Below, piece after piece: positions 54,860 through 63,581 of a stretch of 64,000 nucleotides of DNA (position 1 is its first letter; each line of letters starts with the position of its first letter). The translations under genes were made by a program, and so were the position numbers. Origin of the DNA: Actinomycetota bacterium (GTDB lineage Bacteria; Actinomycetota; Actinomycetes; Actinomycetales; Dermatophilaceae); contig JAIUOP010000001.1 of the NCBI GenBank assembly GCA_020161815.1, positions 62,001-126,000 of the forward strand, written 5' to 3'. A model generated the notes under the pieces. It did no database searches. It saw only the letters and a list, made by a program, of their open reading frames with translations, and was not told the DNA's origin.

Positions 54860-55902
54860 CGACCCGGACCTCGCCCCTGCTCTCGCGCCCCGGCGCCGTG
54901 GAGGGCTCTGGCCCTGACGCCGGCGTCGCGGCCCACTACGGCGACCCGATGCGTGAGCAGCGGTTGCTCACCGAGGGCCTGGCCTGCGTCGACCTCTCGC
55001 ACCGTGGGGTGGTGACGGTCTCCGGTCCCGACCGCCTCACCTGGTTGCACTCGATGACGACCCAGTCCCTCGTCGGTCTCCCCGCACACACCAGTCGGCA
55101 GTCCCTCGTCCTGTCGCCGAAGGGTCACGTCGAGCACGACCTCCACCTCGTCGACGACGGGGAGTGCACGTGGATCACCGTCGAGCCGGGCACCGCCCCC
55201 GCCCTCGTGGCGTGGTTGCGGTCGATGCAGTTCATGCTGCGCGTCGAGGTCGAGGACCGGACATCGGCGTATGCCGTCGTCGGCGAACCGCGGGCCGTGG
55301 AGTCCCTGCCGGGGGAGCCGCTGGCGTGGGTCGACCCCTGGCCCGGTGTGGATCTCGTCGCGGCCCCGGCGAAGGGACGCGAGCCCTACGCGGCATACGG
55401 GCCGCTGGTCGGCCACCCGGGGGCCGACCGGCCCTGGCGGGAGCTCATCGTCCCGCGGGACGCGCTGGCGGACGTGGTGGGGGACCGCCCGCTCGCGGGC
55501 ACGTGGGCCAGCGAGGCGTTGCGGGTGCGCGCGTGGGAGCCGCGGCTCGGCTTCGAGACCGACCACCGGACGATCGCGCACGAGGTGGACTGGCTGCGCT
55601 CGGCCGTCCACCTGCACAAGGGGTGCTACCGCGGCCAGGAGACGATCGCCCGCGTGCACAACCTGGGGCGTCCGCCCCGCCGGCTGGCCTTCGTCCACCT
55701 CGACGGCTCCGGGCATGCCCTGCCCGAGGTGGGTGCCGACGTGGCGCTGGACGGGCGGACCGTGGGTCGGCTCACGTCGGTGGCGCGGCACTTCGAGGAC
55801 GGGCCGATCGGCCTGGTCGTCATCAAGCGGAACACCCCCGAGGATGCCGATCTTGTGGTTAGAGGCGTTGCAGCGGCACAAACTGTCGTCGTCAGCGCCT
55901 GA
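54856..55902 (+). CDS. ygfZ: Folate-dependent Fe-S protein repair factor YgfZ
   Basis: A 348-residue GcvT-like protein with the diagnostic KGCYRGQE motif (about 255-262), containing the essential Cys. The N-terminal part has LACVDLSHRGVVTVSGPDR and WLHSMTTQSL typical of the family. YgfZ uses tetrahydrofolate to maintain iron-sulfur enzymes. Coupling to a Fur-type regulator suggests joint metal/Fe-S control (inference). Confidence 0.92.
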   Translation: MTTRTSPLLSRPGAVEGSGPDAGVAAHYGDPMREQRLLTEGLACVDLSHRGVVTVSGPDRLTWLHSMTTQSLVGLPAHTSRQSLVLSPKGHVEHDLHLVDDGECTWITVEPGTAPALVAWLRSMQFMLRVEVEDRTSAYAVVGEPRAVESLPGEPLAWVDPWPGVDLVAAPAKGREPYAAYGPLVGHPGADRPWRELIVPRDALADVVGDRPLAGTWASEALRVRAWEPRLGFETDHRTIAHEVDWLRSAVHLHKGCYRGQETIARVHNLGRPPRRLAFVHLDGSGHALPEVGADVALDGRTVGRLTSVARHFEDGPIGLVVIKRNTPEDADLVVRGVAAAQTVVVSA

Positions 55903-55952
55903 TCCACGCAGAATCTTCGGCCGCCGGCCGGTGGTCATGGCACAGTGGAGGC

Positions 55953-56804
55953 ATGGCCCTGCGACCCTCGACCGGCACCCTCATCACCGTCGCCCCCACC
56001 GGCGCCGAGCACCTCAAGGCCGACCTGCCCCAGCTGCCGACCACGCTCGACGAGCTCGTCGACACCGCCCGACGCTGCGAAGCCGCCGGCGCCTCGCTGA
56101 TCCACATCCACCGCCGCGATGCGGAGCACCTCCCCACGATCGACCCCGTGGTCCTGCGCGACGCCGTGGACGCGGTCCGCACCGAGACCGACCTGGTCGT
56201 GCAGCTCTCGACCGGCGGGTCGGTCCACGATCCGCTCGCAGCCCGCCTCGCGGTGCTCGATGCCGACCCGGACTCGTGCTCCCTCACGTGCGGCACGGTC
56301 AACTTCGGTGACGAGGTCTTCCTCAACCCCATGCCGTTCATGTCGGACCTCTACGTCCTGGCCCAGGAGCGGGAGGTCGTGCCGGAGTTCGAGATCTTCG
56401 AGGTCGGTCACCTGGCCGCGCTGGAGCGACTCGTCGACGCCCACGGGCTTCCCTTCGGCGGGGCGGTGCACGTCGACTTCGTGCTCGGCGTCCCCGGTGC
56501 GCTCCCGGCCACGCCGGCGGTGCTGCACACCCTCCTCGCCTCGCTGCCCGAGTGCGTCACGTCGTGGTCGGCGACCGGGATCGGTCGCGGGCACCTGCCC
56601 GTGCTCGCCTCGGCGATCGCCGCCGGTGGCCATGCGCGCGTGGGCATGGAGGACAACGTCGTCTTCTCCCGTGGCCGGGTCGTCGGTCACAACGACGAGC
56701 TCGTCGCCCGGGCTGCGGAGCTGGCAACGCTGCTCCAGCGCCCGGCGTTGACCACGGCCGAGGCGCGCGATCTCCTTGGCATCAAGGACCGCCGCGCTCG
56801 CTGA
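55953..56804 (+). CDS. Beta-keto acid cleavage enzyme (BKACE, DUF849)
   Basis: A 283-residue TIM-barrel enzyme: ITVAPTGAEHLK at the start, zinc ligands in LIHIHRRDAEH (H51 and H53) and LSTGGS (about 85-90), plus FEIFEVGHLAALERL, a third-ligand region. The family condenses a beta-keto acid (e.g. 3-keto-5-aminohexanoate) with acetyl-CoA. The residue set here does not identify the substrate, and no lysine-fermentation genes lie nearby. Confidence 0.9.
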   Translation: MALRPSTGTLITVAPTGAEHLKADLPQLPTTLDELVDTARRCEAAGASLIHIHRRDAEHLPTIDPVVLRDAVDAVRTETDLVVQLSTGGSVHDPLAARLAVLDADPDSCSLTCGTVNFGDEVFLNPMPFMSDLYVLAQEREVVPEFEIFEVGHLAALERLVDAHGLPFGGAVHVDFVLGVPGALPATPAVLHTLLASLPECVTSWSATGIGRGHLPVLASAIAAGGHARVGMEDNVVFSRGRVVGHNDELVARAAELATLLQRPALTTAEARDLLGIKDRRAR

Positions 56805-56830
56805 CGACCTCGGGTGGGGGTGTCTGCTGC

Positions 56831-57340
56831 TCAGGCCTCGACGAGGTCGTTGCGGCGCTGGCGCAGGGTGATGTCGGCGCACTCGACGCAGATCCGCTCC
56901 GGCACCACTCCCAGGCGGATCAGGCCGGCGAACATCAGGCAGCCCGCGCAGAAGCCCAGGGCGGCTTCGAGGGTCGCGAAGAGGGTGAGCACGCCGAGCA
57001 GGACGGCCGCCAGGGTGCTCGCGCCCGTGAGTGCAGCCGCGGTCGCAACGGAGGTGAGGGCGAGGCCGATGCCCTGGGCGAAGCGCTTCGGCGCACCCGG
57101 CACCAGCTTGGGCCGGCCCAGCCGGGGCGCGATGACCTGCGCCGCAAGGCGGCCGATCGGACTGAAGCGCGGCCCGGCGAGCACCCGCAGCGCAAAGCCC
57201 ACGCTGAGCACGAGGGGAACCCAGCGCCACTGGGTGAGGGCGCCGAGCGCTCCGAGCGTGGCCACGAAGGCCGCGACGACACGTGCTGCCTTCTCGTTGA
57301 CGACCGTCGGGAACGACGCAAGTGCCCTGATGGATTGCAT
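56831..57340 (-). CDS. DUF4395 family membrane protein
   Basis: A 169-residue protein with four helices and the FCAGC motif (about 131-135) within LEAALGFCAGCLMFAGLIRL. This cysteine pair is the DUF4395 hallmark; members often neighbour thioredoxin-type genes and may take part in sulfur or redox transfer. It begins MQSIRALASFPTVVNEKAAR. It diverges from the XRE gene. Confidence 0.85.
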   Translation of the reverse strand: MQSIRALASFPTVVNEKAARVVAAFVATLGALGALTQWRWVPLVLSVGFALRVLAGPRFSPIGRLAAQVIAPRLGRPKLVPGAPKRFAQGIGLALTSVATAAALTGASTLAAVLLGVLTLFATLEAALGFCAGCLMFAGLIRLGVVPERICVECADITLRQRRNDLVEA

Positions 57341-57484
57341 AAGCGGAAATTATGGCGAGCGGACGCCCGACGAGAGGTGAGCGTCCGGCATACGGATGGG
57401 ATCTCGTGTTCCCGATGGCGACGTGACGACGCTCACGCTGCCTTGAGTTTGCATTCTGCTAACTAGAGCAAGCACAATGGAGAC

Positions 57485-57916
57485 ATGAGCAAGAACCCGC
57501 TGAACGACCTGGGCAGCAGCCTCGGCGACTACCTGCGCGAGCAGCGTCAGTCCGCCAAGCTCAGCCTGCGTCAGCTCTCGGAGCTTGCCGGCGTCTCCAA
57601 TCCGTACCTCTCGCAGATCGAGCGTGGCCTCAAGCGCCCGAGTGCGGAGATCCTCCAGCAACTGGCCAAGGGGCTGGAGGTCTCGGCGGAGTCGCTCTAC
57701 GTCAAGGCCGGGATCCTCGACGAGGACACCGTCACCGAGCGTCCGCGCAGCGATGTCCGTCGCGCGATCGCCGAGGACGGCCAGCTCACGGCGCGCCAGA
57801 AGGCCACCCTCCTGGACGTCTACGAGAGCTTCGTCGGCACCCCGGCCGCGACCCCCAAGACCCGCCGGTCCACCACGAGCAAGGCCGGCACGAAGACCCC
57901 CCAGAAGGAGAAGTGA
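57485..57916 (+). CDS. XRE-family regulator upstream of the HbhA-like gene
   Basis: A 143-residue regulator. The XRE helix-turn-helix (about 16-70) reads REQRQSAKLSLRQLSELAGV then SNPYLSQIERGLKRPSAEIL. The C-terminus is Lys/Thr-rich. It is the counterpart of Rv0474, which precedes hbhA. A partly symmetric TTGC-N15-GCAA lies at 57449-57471, just before the start. It is followed by the HbhA-like ATG after one base. Confidence 0.9.
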   Translation: MSKNPLNDLGSSLGDYLREQRQSAKLSLRQLSELAGVSNPYLSQIERGLKRPSAEILQQLAKGLEVSAESLYVKAGILDEDTVTERPRSDVRRAIAEDGQLTARQKATLLDVYESFVGTPAATPKTRRSTTSKAGTKTPQKEK

Positions 57917-57917
57917 C

Positions 57918-58634
57918 ATGTCCGTCATCACCGACCTCACCAAGAACGTCGACGTCCGCCCGTTCTACGCCGTCGTCGGCGCCACCGACCTGACCGTCGA
58001 GAAGGCTCGCGAGGCCGCCGTCGCCGCCGACAAGGCCCGCGTCAGCGTCCGCGCCGAGTTCGACAAGATGGTCGCCGACCTCGCCCCCGCGAAGGTCTCG
58101 GAGCGAGTCCAGTCCGGCGCTGCCGCTGCGTTCACGCAGGTGCAGGAGCTGCCGAGCGCCGCTGCCGCCCAGGGCAAGACCAACGTCGAGAAGGTCGTCG
58201 CCGGCTACGAGGACCTCGCCCTCCGCGGCAAGAAGCTCGTCGAGCGCATCCGCAACCAGAAGGCCACCAAGGACTTGGTCGCGCAGGCCGAGACCACCGT
58301 GGCGCAGGCCAAGGGTGCCGTCACCACCGCCCGCAAGGCGGCCGCTGACGTCGAGCGCTCCACCAAGGCCACCGTCACCACCGCGCGCAAGGAGGCCGTC
58401 AAGGCCGCCGAGGCGATCGCCGCGTCCGTGACCGACGAGGTCAAGGTCGCCGAGGCCGAGGTCAAGGGCGCCGTCAAGCGCACCCGCACCGCCGCCAAGC
58501 GCACGAGCACCACGACCAAGAACGCCGCGAAGAAGACCACCGCGTCGGCCAAGGGCGTTCGCACCACCGCCAAGAAGACCGCTGCGAAGGTCGAGAAGGC
58601 CACCCTCGCCGCCGCCGAGAAGGTCGGCGACTGA
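57918..58634 (+). CDS. hbhA: HbhA-like protein (coiled coil with Lys/Ala-rich tail)
   Basis: A 238-residue protein resembling mycobacterial heparin-binding haemagglutinin: DVRPFYAVVGATDLTVEKAR (about 11-30), a long coiled coil (about 25-165) and a C-terminal tail (about 165-235) of Lys, Ala and Thr repeats (AAKRTSTTTKNAAKKT). In mycobacteria the tail binds heparin and the protein associates with membrane lipids. Here an envelope or nucleic-acid-binding role is equally possible. Confidence 0.8.
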   Translation: MSVITDLTKNVDVRPFYAVVGATDLTVEKAREAAVAADKARVSVRAEFDKMVADLAPAKVSERVQSGAAAAFTQVQELPSAAAAQGKTNVEKVVAGYEDLALRGKKLVERIRNQKATKDLVAQAETTVAQAKGAVTTARKAAADVERSTKATVTTARKEAVKAAEAIAASVTDEVKVAEAEVKGAVKRTRTAAKRTSTTTKNAAKKTTASAKGVRTTAKKTAAKVEKATLAAAEKVGD

Positions 58635-58688
58635 TCGCTCGCCGCGCCCTCGGGCGTGGCACCGGGGCACACCCCTTTGGCCCCAACC

Positions 58689-58729
58689 ACTCAGCCGGGT
58701 GGGCTCCACGAGAGCTCGCCCGGCTGAGT
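58689..58729 (+). terminator. Terminator of the XRE-hbhA transcript
   Basis: ACTCAGCCGGG...GGCTC pairs with GAGC...CCCGGCTGAGT around CACGA; one or two internal mismatches. It lies 55 bases after the hbhA stop and is followed by CATTTCCCC, a weak T-run. Fits a rho-independent terminator. Confidence 0.7.
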
Positions 58730-58775
58730 CATTTCCCCGTATGCCGTCCGCTCACCTGCCGCTCCCTCGTCGCAA

Positions 58776-58791
58776 CGTCTGCTAGCAGACG
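58776..58791. promoter_or_regulatory. 16-bp perfect palindrome upstream of asparaginase
   Basis: CGTCTGCTAGCAGACG is fully self-complementary. It sits 150 bases before the asparaginase start and is followed by GAAAAG. CTAGCAG recurs near 58846. A dimeric repressor site is plausible, the regulator unknown. Confidence 0.5.
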
Positions 58792-58941
58792 AAAAGTCAC
58801 CAGACCCCAGGGAACTCCTTGGGGCCTCGTGAGGTGAGGTGCCCTAGCAGAGGTTGCGGGGACGGGGCCGGGAGGGATCCGGCGGGGAGGCCGGCCGGCG
58901 GAGGCAGGGCACGGCATACGGTCCCCAGTAGCCTGTTCGCC

Positions 58942-59928
58942 GTGACCGACGCCCCTGCCGCTGCCCCCGTCCTCACCGACGCACCCGTCCTCGCCCACCT
59001 CGTGCGCGGCGGGTTCGTGGAGTCGGTCCATCGCGCGAGCGTCGTCGTCACGGCACCCGATGGTTCGGTCGAGCAGGTGTGGGGCGAGGCGAGCAGCCCG
59101 ATGTTCCCGCGCTCGTCGAACAAGCCGGTGCAGGCCCTGGCGATGGTGCGGCACGGGCTCGACCTGCCCGATGACCTGCTCGCCCTCGTGTGCGCGAGCC
59201 ACTCCGGCGAACCCTTCCACCTCGAGGGGGTCCGGCGGATCCTCGCCGGCGCCGGACTGTCCGAGGAGGACCTGCAGAACACGCCCACGCTCCCGCTCCA
59301 GGAGGGCGAGCACGACCGGTGGATCCGCGAGGGCCTGGCGCCCTCGTCGATCGCGCAGAACTGCTCGGGCAAGCACGCCGGGATGCTGGCCACGTGCGTG
59401 GCCGCCGGGTGGGACACCGCGACCTATCGCGACCCGGGGCATCCGCTCCAGCTGGCGATCGCGGACGCGGTCGCCGAGCTGGCGGGGGAGCCGGTGTCGG
59501 CGCTGGCCGTCGACGGCTGCGGGGCGCCCGTCATGGCGATCTCGCTGGCCGGGCTGGCGCGCTCCTTCGGCGCGATCGCGGCGGCTCCGGGACAGGAGCC
59601 GGGCTCGGCCCCGGCGCGCATCGCGACCGCGATCCGCAACGCCCCCGAGTACCTCGGCGGGACCGATCGGGACGTCACCGCCCTCATCCGGGCGACCCCC
59701 GGCCTGATCGCCAAGGACGGGGCCGAGTCGGTGGTCGCGGTCGGTCTCGAGGACGGGCGCGGCGTGGCGGTCAAGGTCGCCGACGGCGGGGGCCGGGCTC
59801 GCATGGTCATCCTCGCGGCTGCCCTGCGTGCCATCGGCGTGCGGTCCGAGGCGCTGGCCCAGCTCGAGCACTCACCCGTCCTCGGCCACGGCGAGCCGGT
59901 CGGCGCGCTCGTCGCGGTCGGCTTCTGA
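58942..59928 (+). CDS. Asparaginase (PF06089/Rhizobium type II-like)
   Basis: A 328-residue protein of the thermolabile-asparaginase family distinct from E. coli Ans[21 protein letters not shown] (about 50-68), [19 protein letters not shown] (about 83-101) with the Ser-His block, and [19 protein letters not shown] (about 140-158). It hydrolyses asparagine to aspartate and ammonia. GTG start. The dtd gene follows after 13 bases. Confidence 0.88.
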   Translation: MTDAPAAAPVLTDAPVLAHLVRGGFVESVHRASVVVTAPDGSVEQVWGEASSPMFPRSSNKPVQALAMVRHGLDLPDDLLALVCASHSGEPFHLEGVRRILAGAGLSEEDLQNTPTLPLQEGEHDRWIREGLAPSSIAQNCSGKHAGMLATCVAAGWDTATYRDPGHPLQLAIADAVAELAGEPVSALAVDGCGAPVMAISLAGLARSFGAIAAAPGQEPGSAPARIATAIRNAPEYLGGTDRDVTALIRATPGLIAKDGAESVVAVGLEDGRGVAVKVADGGGRARMVILAAALRAIGVRSEALAQLEHSPVLGHGEPVGALVAVGF

Positions 59929-59941
59929 GGCAGCGGCGCCG

Positions 59942-60367
59942 ATGCGTGTCGTGCTCCAGCGCGTCGACGGTGCTCGCGTCGTCGTCGATGGTGAAGTCGT
60001 CGGCGCGATCGAGGGCGAGGGGCTGCTCGCCCTCGTCGGCGTCACCCACGACGACGGTGACACCCAGGTCCAGGCCGCGGCCCGCAAGATCGCCGACCTG
60101 CGCATCCTCTCGGAGGAGCGCTCGGCGCTCGACCTCGGCGCGCCGGTCCTGGTCGTCAGCCAGTTCACCCTCCATGCCGACACCGCCAAGGGGAGGCGTC
60201 CGTCATGGAATGCCGCTGCACCGGGCCCGGTGGCCGAGCCGGTCGTCGAGGCCGTCGTGGCGGCCCTGCGGGCGAAGGGGCTGACCGTCGCGACCGGGCG
60301 GTTCGGGGCCCACATGCGCATCGAGGCGGTCGCGGACGGTCCGGTGACCATCGTCCTCGACGTCTGA
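59942..60367 (+). CDS. dtd: D-aminoacyl-tRNA deacylase
   Basis: A 141-residue Dtd. [20 protein letters not shown] is the family's opening; [20 protein letters not shown] (about 69-88) contains the SQxT motif with Tyr replaced by His; the C-terminal block is [17 protein letters not shown], where GxPxP would be cis Gly-Pro. It frees tRNAs from D-amino acids and glycine from tRNA-Ala. Probably co-transcribed with the asparaginase gene. Confidence 0.92.
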   Translation: MRVVLQRVDGARVVVDGEVVGAIEGEGLLALVGVTHDDGDTQVQAAARKIADLRILSEERSALDLGAPVLVVSQFTLHADTAKGRRPSWNAAAPGPVAEPVVEAVVAALRAKGLTVATGRFGAHMRIEAVADGPVTIVLDV

Positions 60368-60400
60368 CCCTGCTTGCCGGGCCCGGTTAGGCTGGCGCGC

Positions 60401-60727
60401 ATGAATGCGATCGGCCAGATGCAGTTCTACGTCGCCGTGGTCCTCGGAGTGGCCGCCCTGGCCGTCGAGGTCTGGGCCTTCGCCGATGCCCTCCGGCGAC
60501 GCCCGGATGCCTTCGTGGCCGCCGACAAGCGCACCAAGGGCTTCTGGCTCGCCGTCACCGGGGTGGCCCTCGCCGTCGGGTTCGTCTTCCTCTTCCAGGT
60601 CGGCAGCATGCTCGGCCTGCTCGGCGTCGTCGCCGCCGGTGTCTACCTCGCCGACGTGCGCCCCGCCCTCGACCGGGTCATGGGCAAGGGCCAGGGCGGA
60701 CGGCAGGGTCCCTACGGCCCCTGGTGA
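60401..60727 (+). CDS. DUF2516 family membrane protein
   Basis: A 108-residue protein with three helices: FYVAVVLGVAALAVEVWAFA (about 7-26), FWLAVTGVALAVGFVFLFQV (about 48-67), and LLGVVAAGVYLADVRP. The C-terminus is Gly/Gln-rich. This family follows hbhA in mycobacteria (Rv0476), where its role is unknown. Here asparaginase and dtd are inserted between them. Confidence 0.85.
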   Translation: MNAIGQMQFYVAVVLGVAALAVEVWAFADALRRRPDAFVAADKRTKGFWLAVTGVALAVGFVFLFQVGSMLGLLGVVAAGVYLADVRPALDRVMGKGQGGRQGPYGPW

Positions 60728-60803
60728 ACCGGTGCCAGCCGGCGTCCAAACGGCCGGAAGCGCCTCACTCAGGCCGGGACCACCCGCGGCCCGGTGACCC
60801 CGC

Positions 60804-61598
60804 TCAGGTGGGTGCCACCGCCGACCAGGCGACCGTGACCTCCCCCAGGCGCCATCGGGCAGGACCGTCGAGGAGTGGCCAGCCCGTGCTGCGGAGGCCC
60901 TCCACGGCGACCCGGAACCGTTGCCGCGCACCGTAACCGGCGTGCCCGGAGGCGTGGGCCCACTGCCGGTCGAGGTCCGCGAGGAAGTCGTGGATCGGCT
61001 CGCCGGCCACGTTGCGGTGGATGAGCGCCTTGGGCAGGCGCTCGGCGATGATGCCGGGGCGCTCGAGTCCGGACAGGCGCCAGCTCAGGGTGAGCGAGCG
61101 CGGCCCCTCCGGGCCCAGTGCCACCCAGGTCGAGAGCCGGCCCAGCTCGTCACAGGTGCCCTCGACGAAGAGGCCGTCGGTCGCGAGCCGGCCACAGACG
61201 GTGTGCCACGCGGTCTCGACCTCGTCCTCGGCATACTGGCGCAGCACGTTGAACGCGCGGACGATGACCGGCCGCTCGCCCCCGGGGAGCGGGACCTCGA
61301 AACCACCGAGCGCGAAGCGCACGCCCGGTCGCGCCAAGGGGGCGGCCACCGCGACCCGCGCGGGGTCGATCTCGATCCCCACGACCTCGACGTCGGCGCG
61401 CACCACGCGCAGGCGGTCGTGCAGCTCGAGCGCCGTCACCGGGGACGCGCCGTAGCCCAGGTCGACGACGATCGGTGGCCCGTCGTGCCGGCGCAGCCGC
61501 TGGGCCTGGGTGGCGGCGATCCAGCGGTCGCAGCGGCGGAGCCGGTTGGGATTGGTCGTGCCGCGAGTGATCACCCCGACCGGTCTTGGACGTGCCAC
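60804..61598 (-). CDS. Class I SAM-dependent methyltransferase-like protein
   Basis: A 264-residue protein with a Rossmann methyltransferase core: IVVDLGYGASPVTALELHDR (motif I, about 43-62), VVGIEIDPARVAVA (motif II acidic, about 72-85) and VIVRAFNVLRQYAEDEVETA. The later region SGLERPGIIAERLPKALIHR may bind substrate. Target unknown. GTG start, divergent from mshA; 85 bases between. Confidence 0.8.
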   Translation of the reverse strand: MARPRPVGVITRGTTNPNRLRRCDRWIAATQAQRLRRHDGPPIVVDLGYGASPVTALELHDRLRVVRADVEVVGIEIDPARVAVAAPLARPGVRFALGGFEVPLPGGERPVIVRAFNVLRQYAEDEVETAWHTVCGRLATDGLFVEGTCDELGRLSTWVALGPEGPRSLTLSWRLSGLERPGIIAERLPKALIHRNVAGEPIHDFLADLDRQWAHASGHAGYGARQRFRVAVEGLRSTGWPLLDGPARWRLGEVTVAWSAVAPT

Positions 61599-61683
61599 CG
61601 CGCCAGCCTAGGACGAGGCCGCGACCGACCGCGGCGGAGCACCGCGCACGGGTGGGACGAGGGCGTCGTGCGAGACTGCGCAC

Positions 61684-63003
61684 GTGGGCGATGGACCGGA
61701 CACTCCCGAGGCGCTGCGGAGGATCGCGATGGTCAGCGTCCACACCAGCCCGCTGGCCCAGCCCGGCACCGGTGATGCCGGGGGGATGAACGTCTACGTC
61801 CTCGAGACCGCCCGCTGCCTGGCCCGGCGCGGCATCGCCGTCGACGTCTTCACCCGTCGGACGAGTGCTGCGGTGCCCGAGCTCGTCGAGGTCGAGCCCG
61901 GGCTCCACGTCCGGCACATCGACGCCGGGCCGTACGAGGGCCTCTCCAAGGAGGACCTGCCGGGGCAGCTGTGCGCCTTCGCCGCCGGCATGATGCGCAT
62001 CGCCGCGCGCGTGCCCGAGGACTGGTACGACCTCGTCCACTCCCACTACTGGCTCTCCGGGCAGGTCGGCTGGCTGGCGGCCGACCGATGGAACGTCCCG
62101 CTCGTCCACACCATGCACACGATGGCGCGCGTCAAGAACGCGCACCTCGCGCCGGGAGACGAGCCCGAGCCGCTGGGTCGGGAGATCGGCGAGGCGCAGG
62201 TCGTCGCCGCCGCGACCCGGATCGTGGCCAACACCGCCGACGAGGCCCGCGAGCTGATCGCCCTGTACGACGCGGACCCGGCCCGTGTAGCGGTCGCCGA
62301 GCCGGGTGTCGACCTCGCCGTCTTCACCCCGGGCAGCCGGGAGCAGGCGCGCCGCGCCCTCGGACTCCCCGCCGACGGGATCCTCCTGATCTACGTCGGC
62401 CGGATCCAGCCGCTCAAGGGCCCGGACCACGCCGTCCGTGTCGTCGCCGACGTCCTGCGTCGCCGGCCGGAGTGGCGCGACCACCTCACCCTGGCGATCC
62501 TGGGCGGGGCCAGCGGCATCGGGGTGCGCAGCCCGATGGGCCTGCCCGCGCTCGCGGAGTCCCTCGGCATCCCGGAGACCGTGCGCTTCCTCCCCCCGGT
62601 CGACCGACCCACCCTCGCGCGCTGGTACCAAGCCGCCGACGCCGTCCTCGTCCCCTCCCACAGCGAGTCCTTCGGGCTCGTCGCCATCGAGGCGCAGGCC
62701 TGCGGCGCCGTGGTGCTGGCCTCCGACGTCGGCGGCCTGCCGGTGGCGGTCGGGGACGCCGGGCTGCTCCTGCCGGTCGGGGACGAGGCGGCGTGGGCCG
62801 CGGCCGTCGAGCGGGTCATCGACGACCCCGGGGCCAGTGCCGGCCTGGGGGCGCGGGCCGCCGAGCGCGCGCAGGGCTTCGGGTGGGAACGCACCGCCGA
62901 CCGGCTCGTCGCGGCCTACACCGCCTCGATCGCCGTCCCCCGCCAGTCCTCGATCAACGACTCGGGCGCCCTGGTCGGCATCCCCTCGGCGGTGATCCCG
63001 TGA
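61684..63003 (+). CDS. mshA: D-inositol-3-phosphate glycosyltransferase MshA
   Basis: A 439-residue GT4 retaining glycosyltransferase that joins GlcNAc (from UDP-GlcNAc) to inositol-3-phosphate, the first step of mycothiol synthesis. VHTSPLAQPGTGDAGGMNVY (about 18-37) is diagnostic for MshA. The donor-site motif is SHSESFGLVAIEAQACG with the paired Glu residues (about 326-342), preceded by VGRIQPLKGPD. GTG start; in-frame alternatives lie upstream of the conserved block only. It overlaps the YbjN gene. Confidence 0.96.
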   Translation: MGDGPDTPEALRRIAMVSVHTSPLAQPGTGDAGGMNVYVLETARCLARRGIAVDVFTRRTSAAVPELVEVEPGLHVRHIDAGPYEGLSKEDLPGQLCAFAAGMMRIAARVPEDWYDLVHSHYWLSGQVGWLAADRWNVPLVHTMHTMARVKNAHLAPGDEPEPLGREIGEAQVVAAATRIVANTADEARELIALYDADPARVAVAEPGVDLAVFTPGSREQARRALGLPADGILLIYVGRIQPLKGPDHAVRVVADVLRRRPEWRDHLTLAILGGASGIGVRSPMGLPALAESLGIPETVRFLPPVDRPTLARWYQAADAVLVPSHSESFGLVAIEAQACGAVVLASDVGGLPVAVGDAGLLLPVGDEAAWAAAVERVIDDPGASAGLGARAAERAQGFGWERTADRLVAAYTASIAVPRQSSINDSGALVGIPSAVIP

Positions 63004-63539
63004 CCCCCGGCACGCCGCAGGACCAGGCCCGCGCAGCCGCCCAGGCCGCCGTGGACGCCTTCCTCGCCGAGGCCGGACTCGAGTGGGAGCCGGGCCTGAC
63101 CCCGGGCGAGACCGTCGTCACCCTGCCCGGCGAGAAGAAGCTCAAGACCGTCGTCTCGCTCATGGTGGGAGAGACCGCCCTCGTGGCGCGGGCCTTCGTC
63201 GTCCGCAACCCGGACGAGAACCATGACCGCGTCCACCGCTTCCTGCTCTCACGCAACCTCCGCCTCCCGGGCATTGCGTATGCCGTGGACTCCAGTGGCG
63301 ATGTGTACGTCACCGGCCGCCTCCCGCTCGTCGCGGTGAGCGCCGAGGCGCTCGACGGCCTGCTCGGGGCGATCCTCGAGGCGAGCGACGGCCCCTTCAA
63401 CGAGCTGCTCGTCCTCGGCTTCCTCACCTCGATGCAGAAGGAGTGGGCCTGGCGGATCGACCGGGGGGAGTCGCTGCGCAACCTCGAGGCCTTCCGCGGG
63501 ATCCTCGAGCGACCCGGTGACCCGCCGCCGGATGCCTGA
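63000..63539 (+). CDS. YbjN-domain protein (Rv0487-like)
   Basis: A 179-residue YbjN/type III secretion chaperone-like fold protein: WEPGLTPGETVVTLPGEKKL, FVVRNPDENHDRVHRFLLSR (about 73-92), LRLPGIAYAVDSSGDVYVTG (about 94-113) and LDGLLGAILEASDGPFNELL. Proteins of this type sit between mshA and gpm in mycobacteria. Function unknown. GTG start overlapping the mshA stop (GTGA). Confidence 0.85.
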   Translation: MTPGTPQDQARAAAQAAVDAFLAEAGLEWEPGLTPGETVVTLPGEKKLKTVVSLMVGETALVARAFVVRNPDENHDRVHRFLLSRNLRLPGIAYAVDSSGDVYVTGRLPLVAVSAEALDGLLGAILEASDGPFNELLVLGFLTSMQKEWAWRIDRGESLRNLEAFRGILERPGDPPPDA

Positions 63540-63581
63540 GATCGCCCAGCGCGCGCGGTGGGCCGGGTCTAGGCTGGCGAC

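Larger units (their letters stand above)
58635..58941. other. Intergenic region between hbhA and asparaginase
   Basis: No protein gene is seen. It holds a terminator (58689-58129 region, listed separately), two copies of the GTATGCCG/CGGCATAC octamer (58739-58746 and 58912-58919), a 16-bp perfect palindrome (58776-58791), and CCCCAGGGAACTCCTTGGGG, a weaker inverted repeat just behind it. The second half is the promoter region for the asparaginase gene. Confidence 0.6.
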
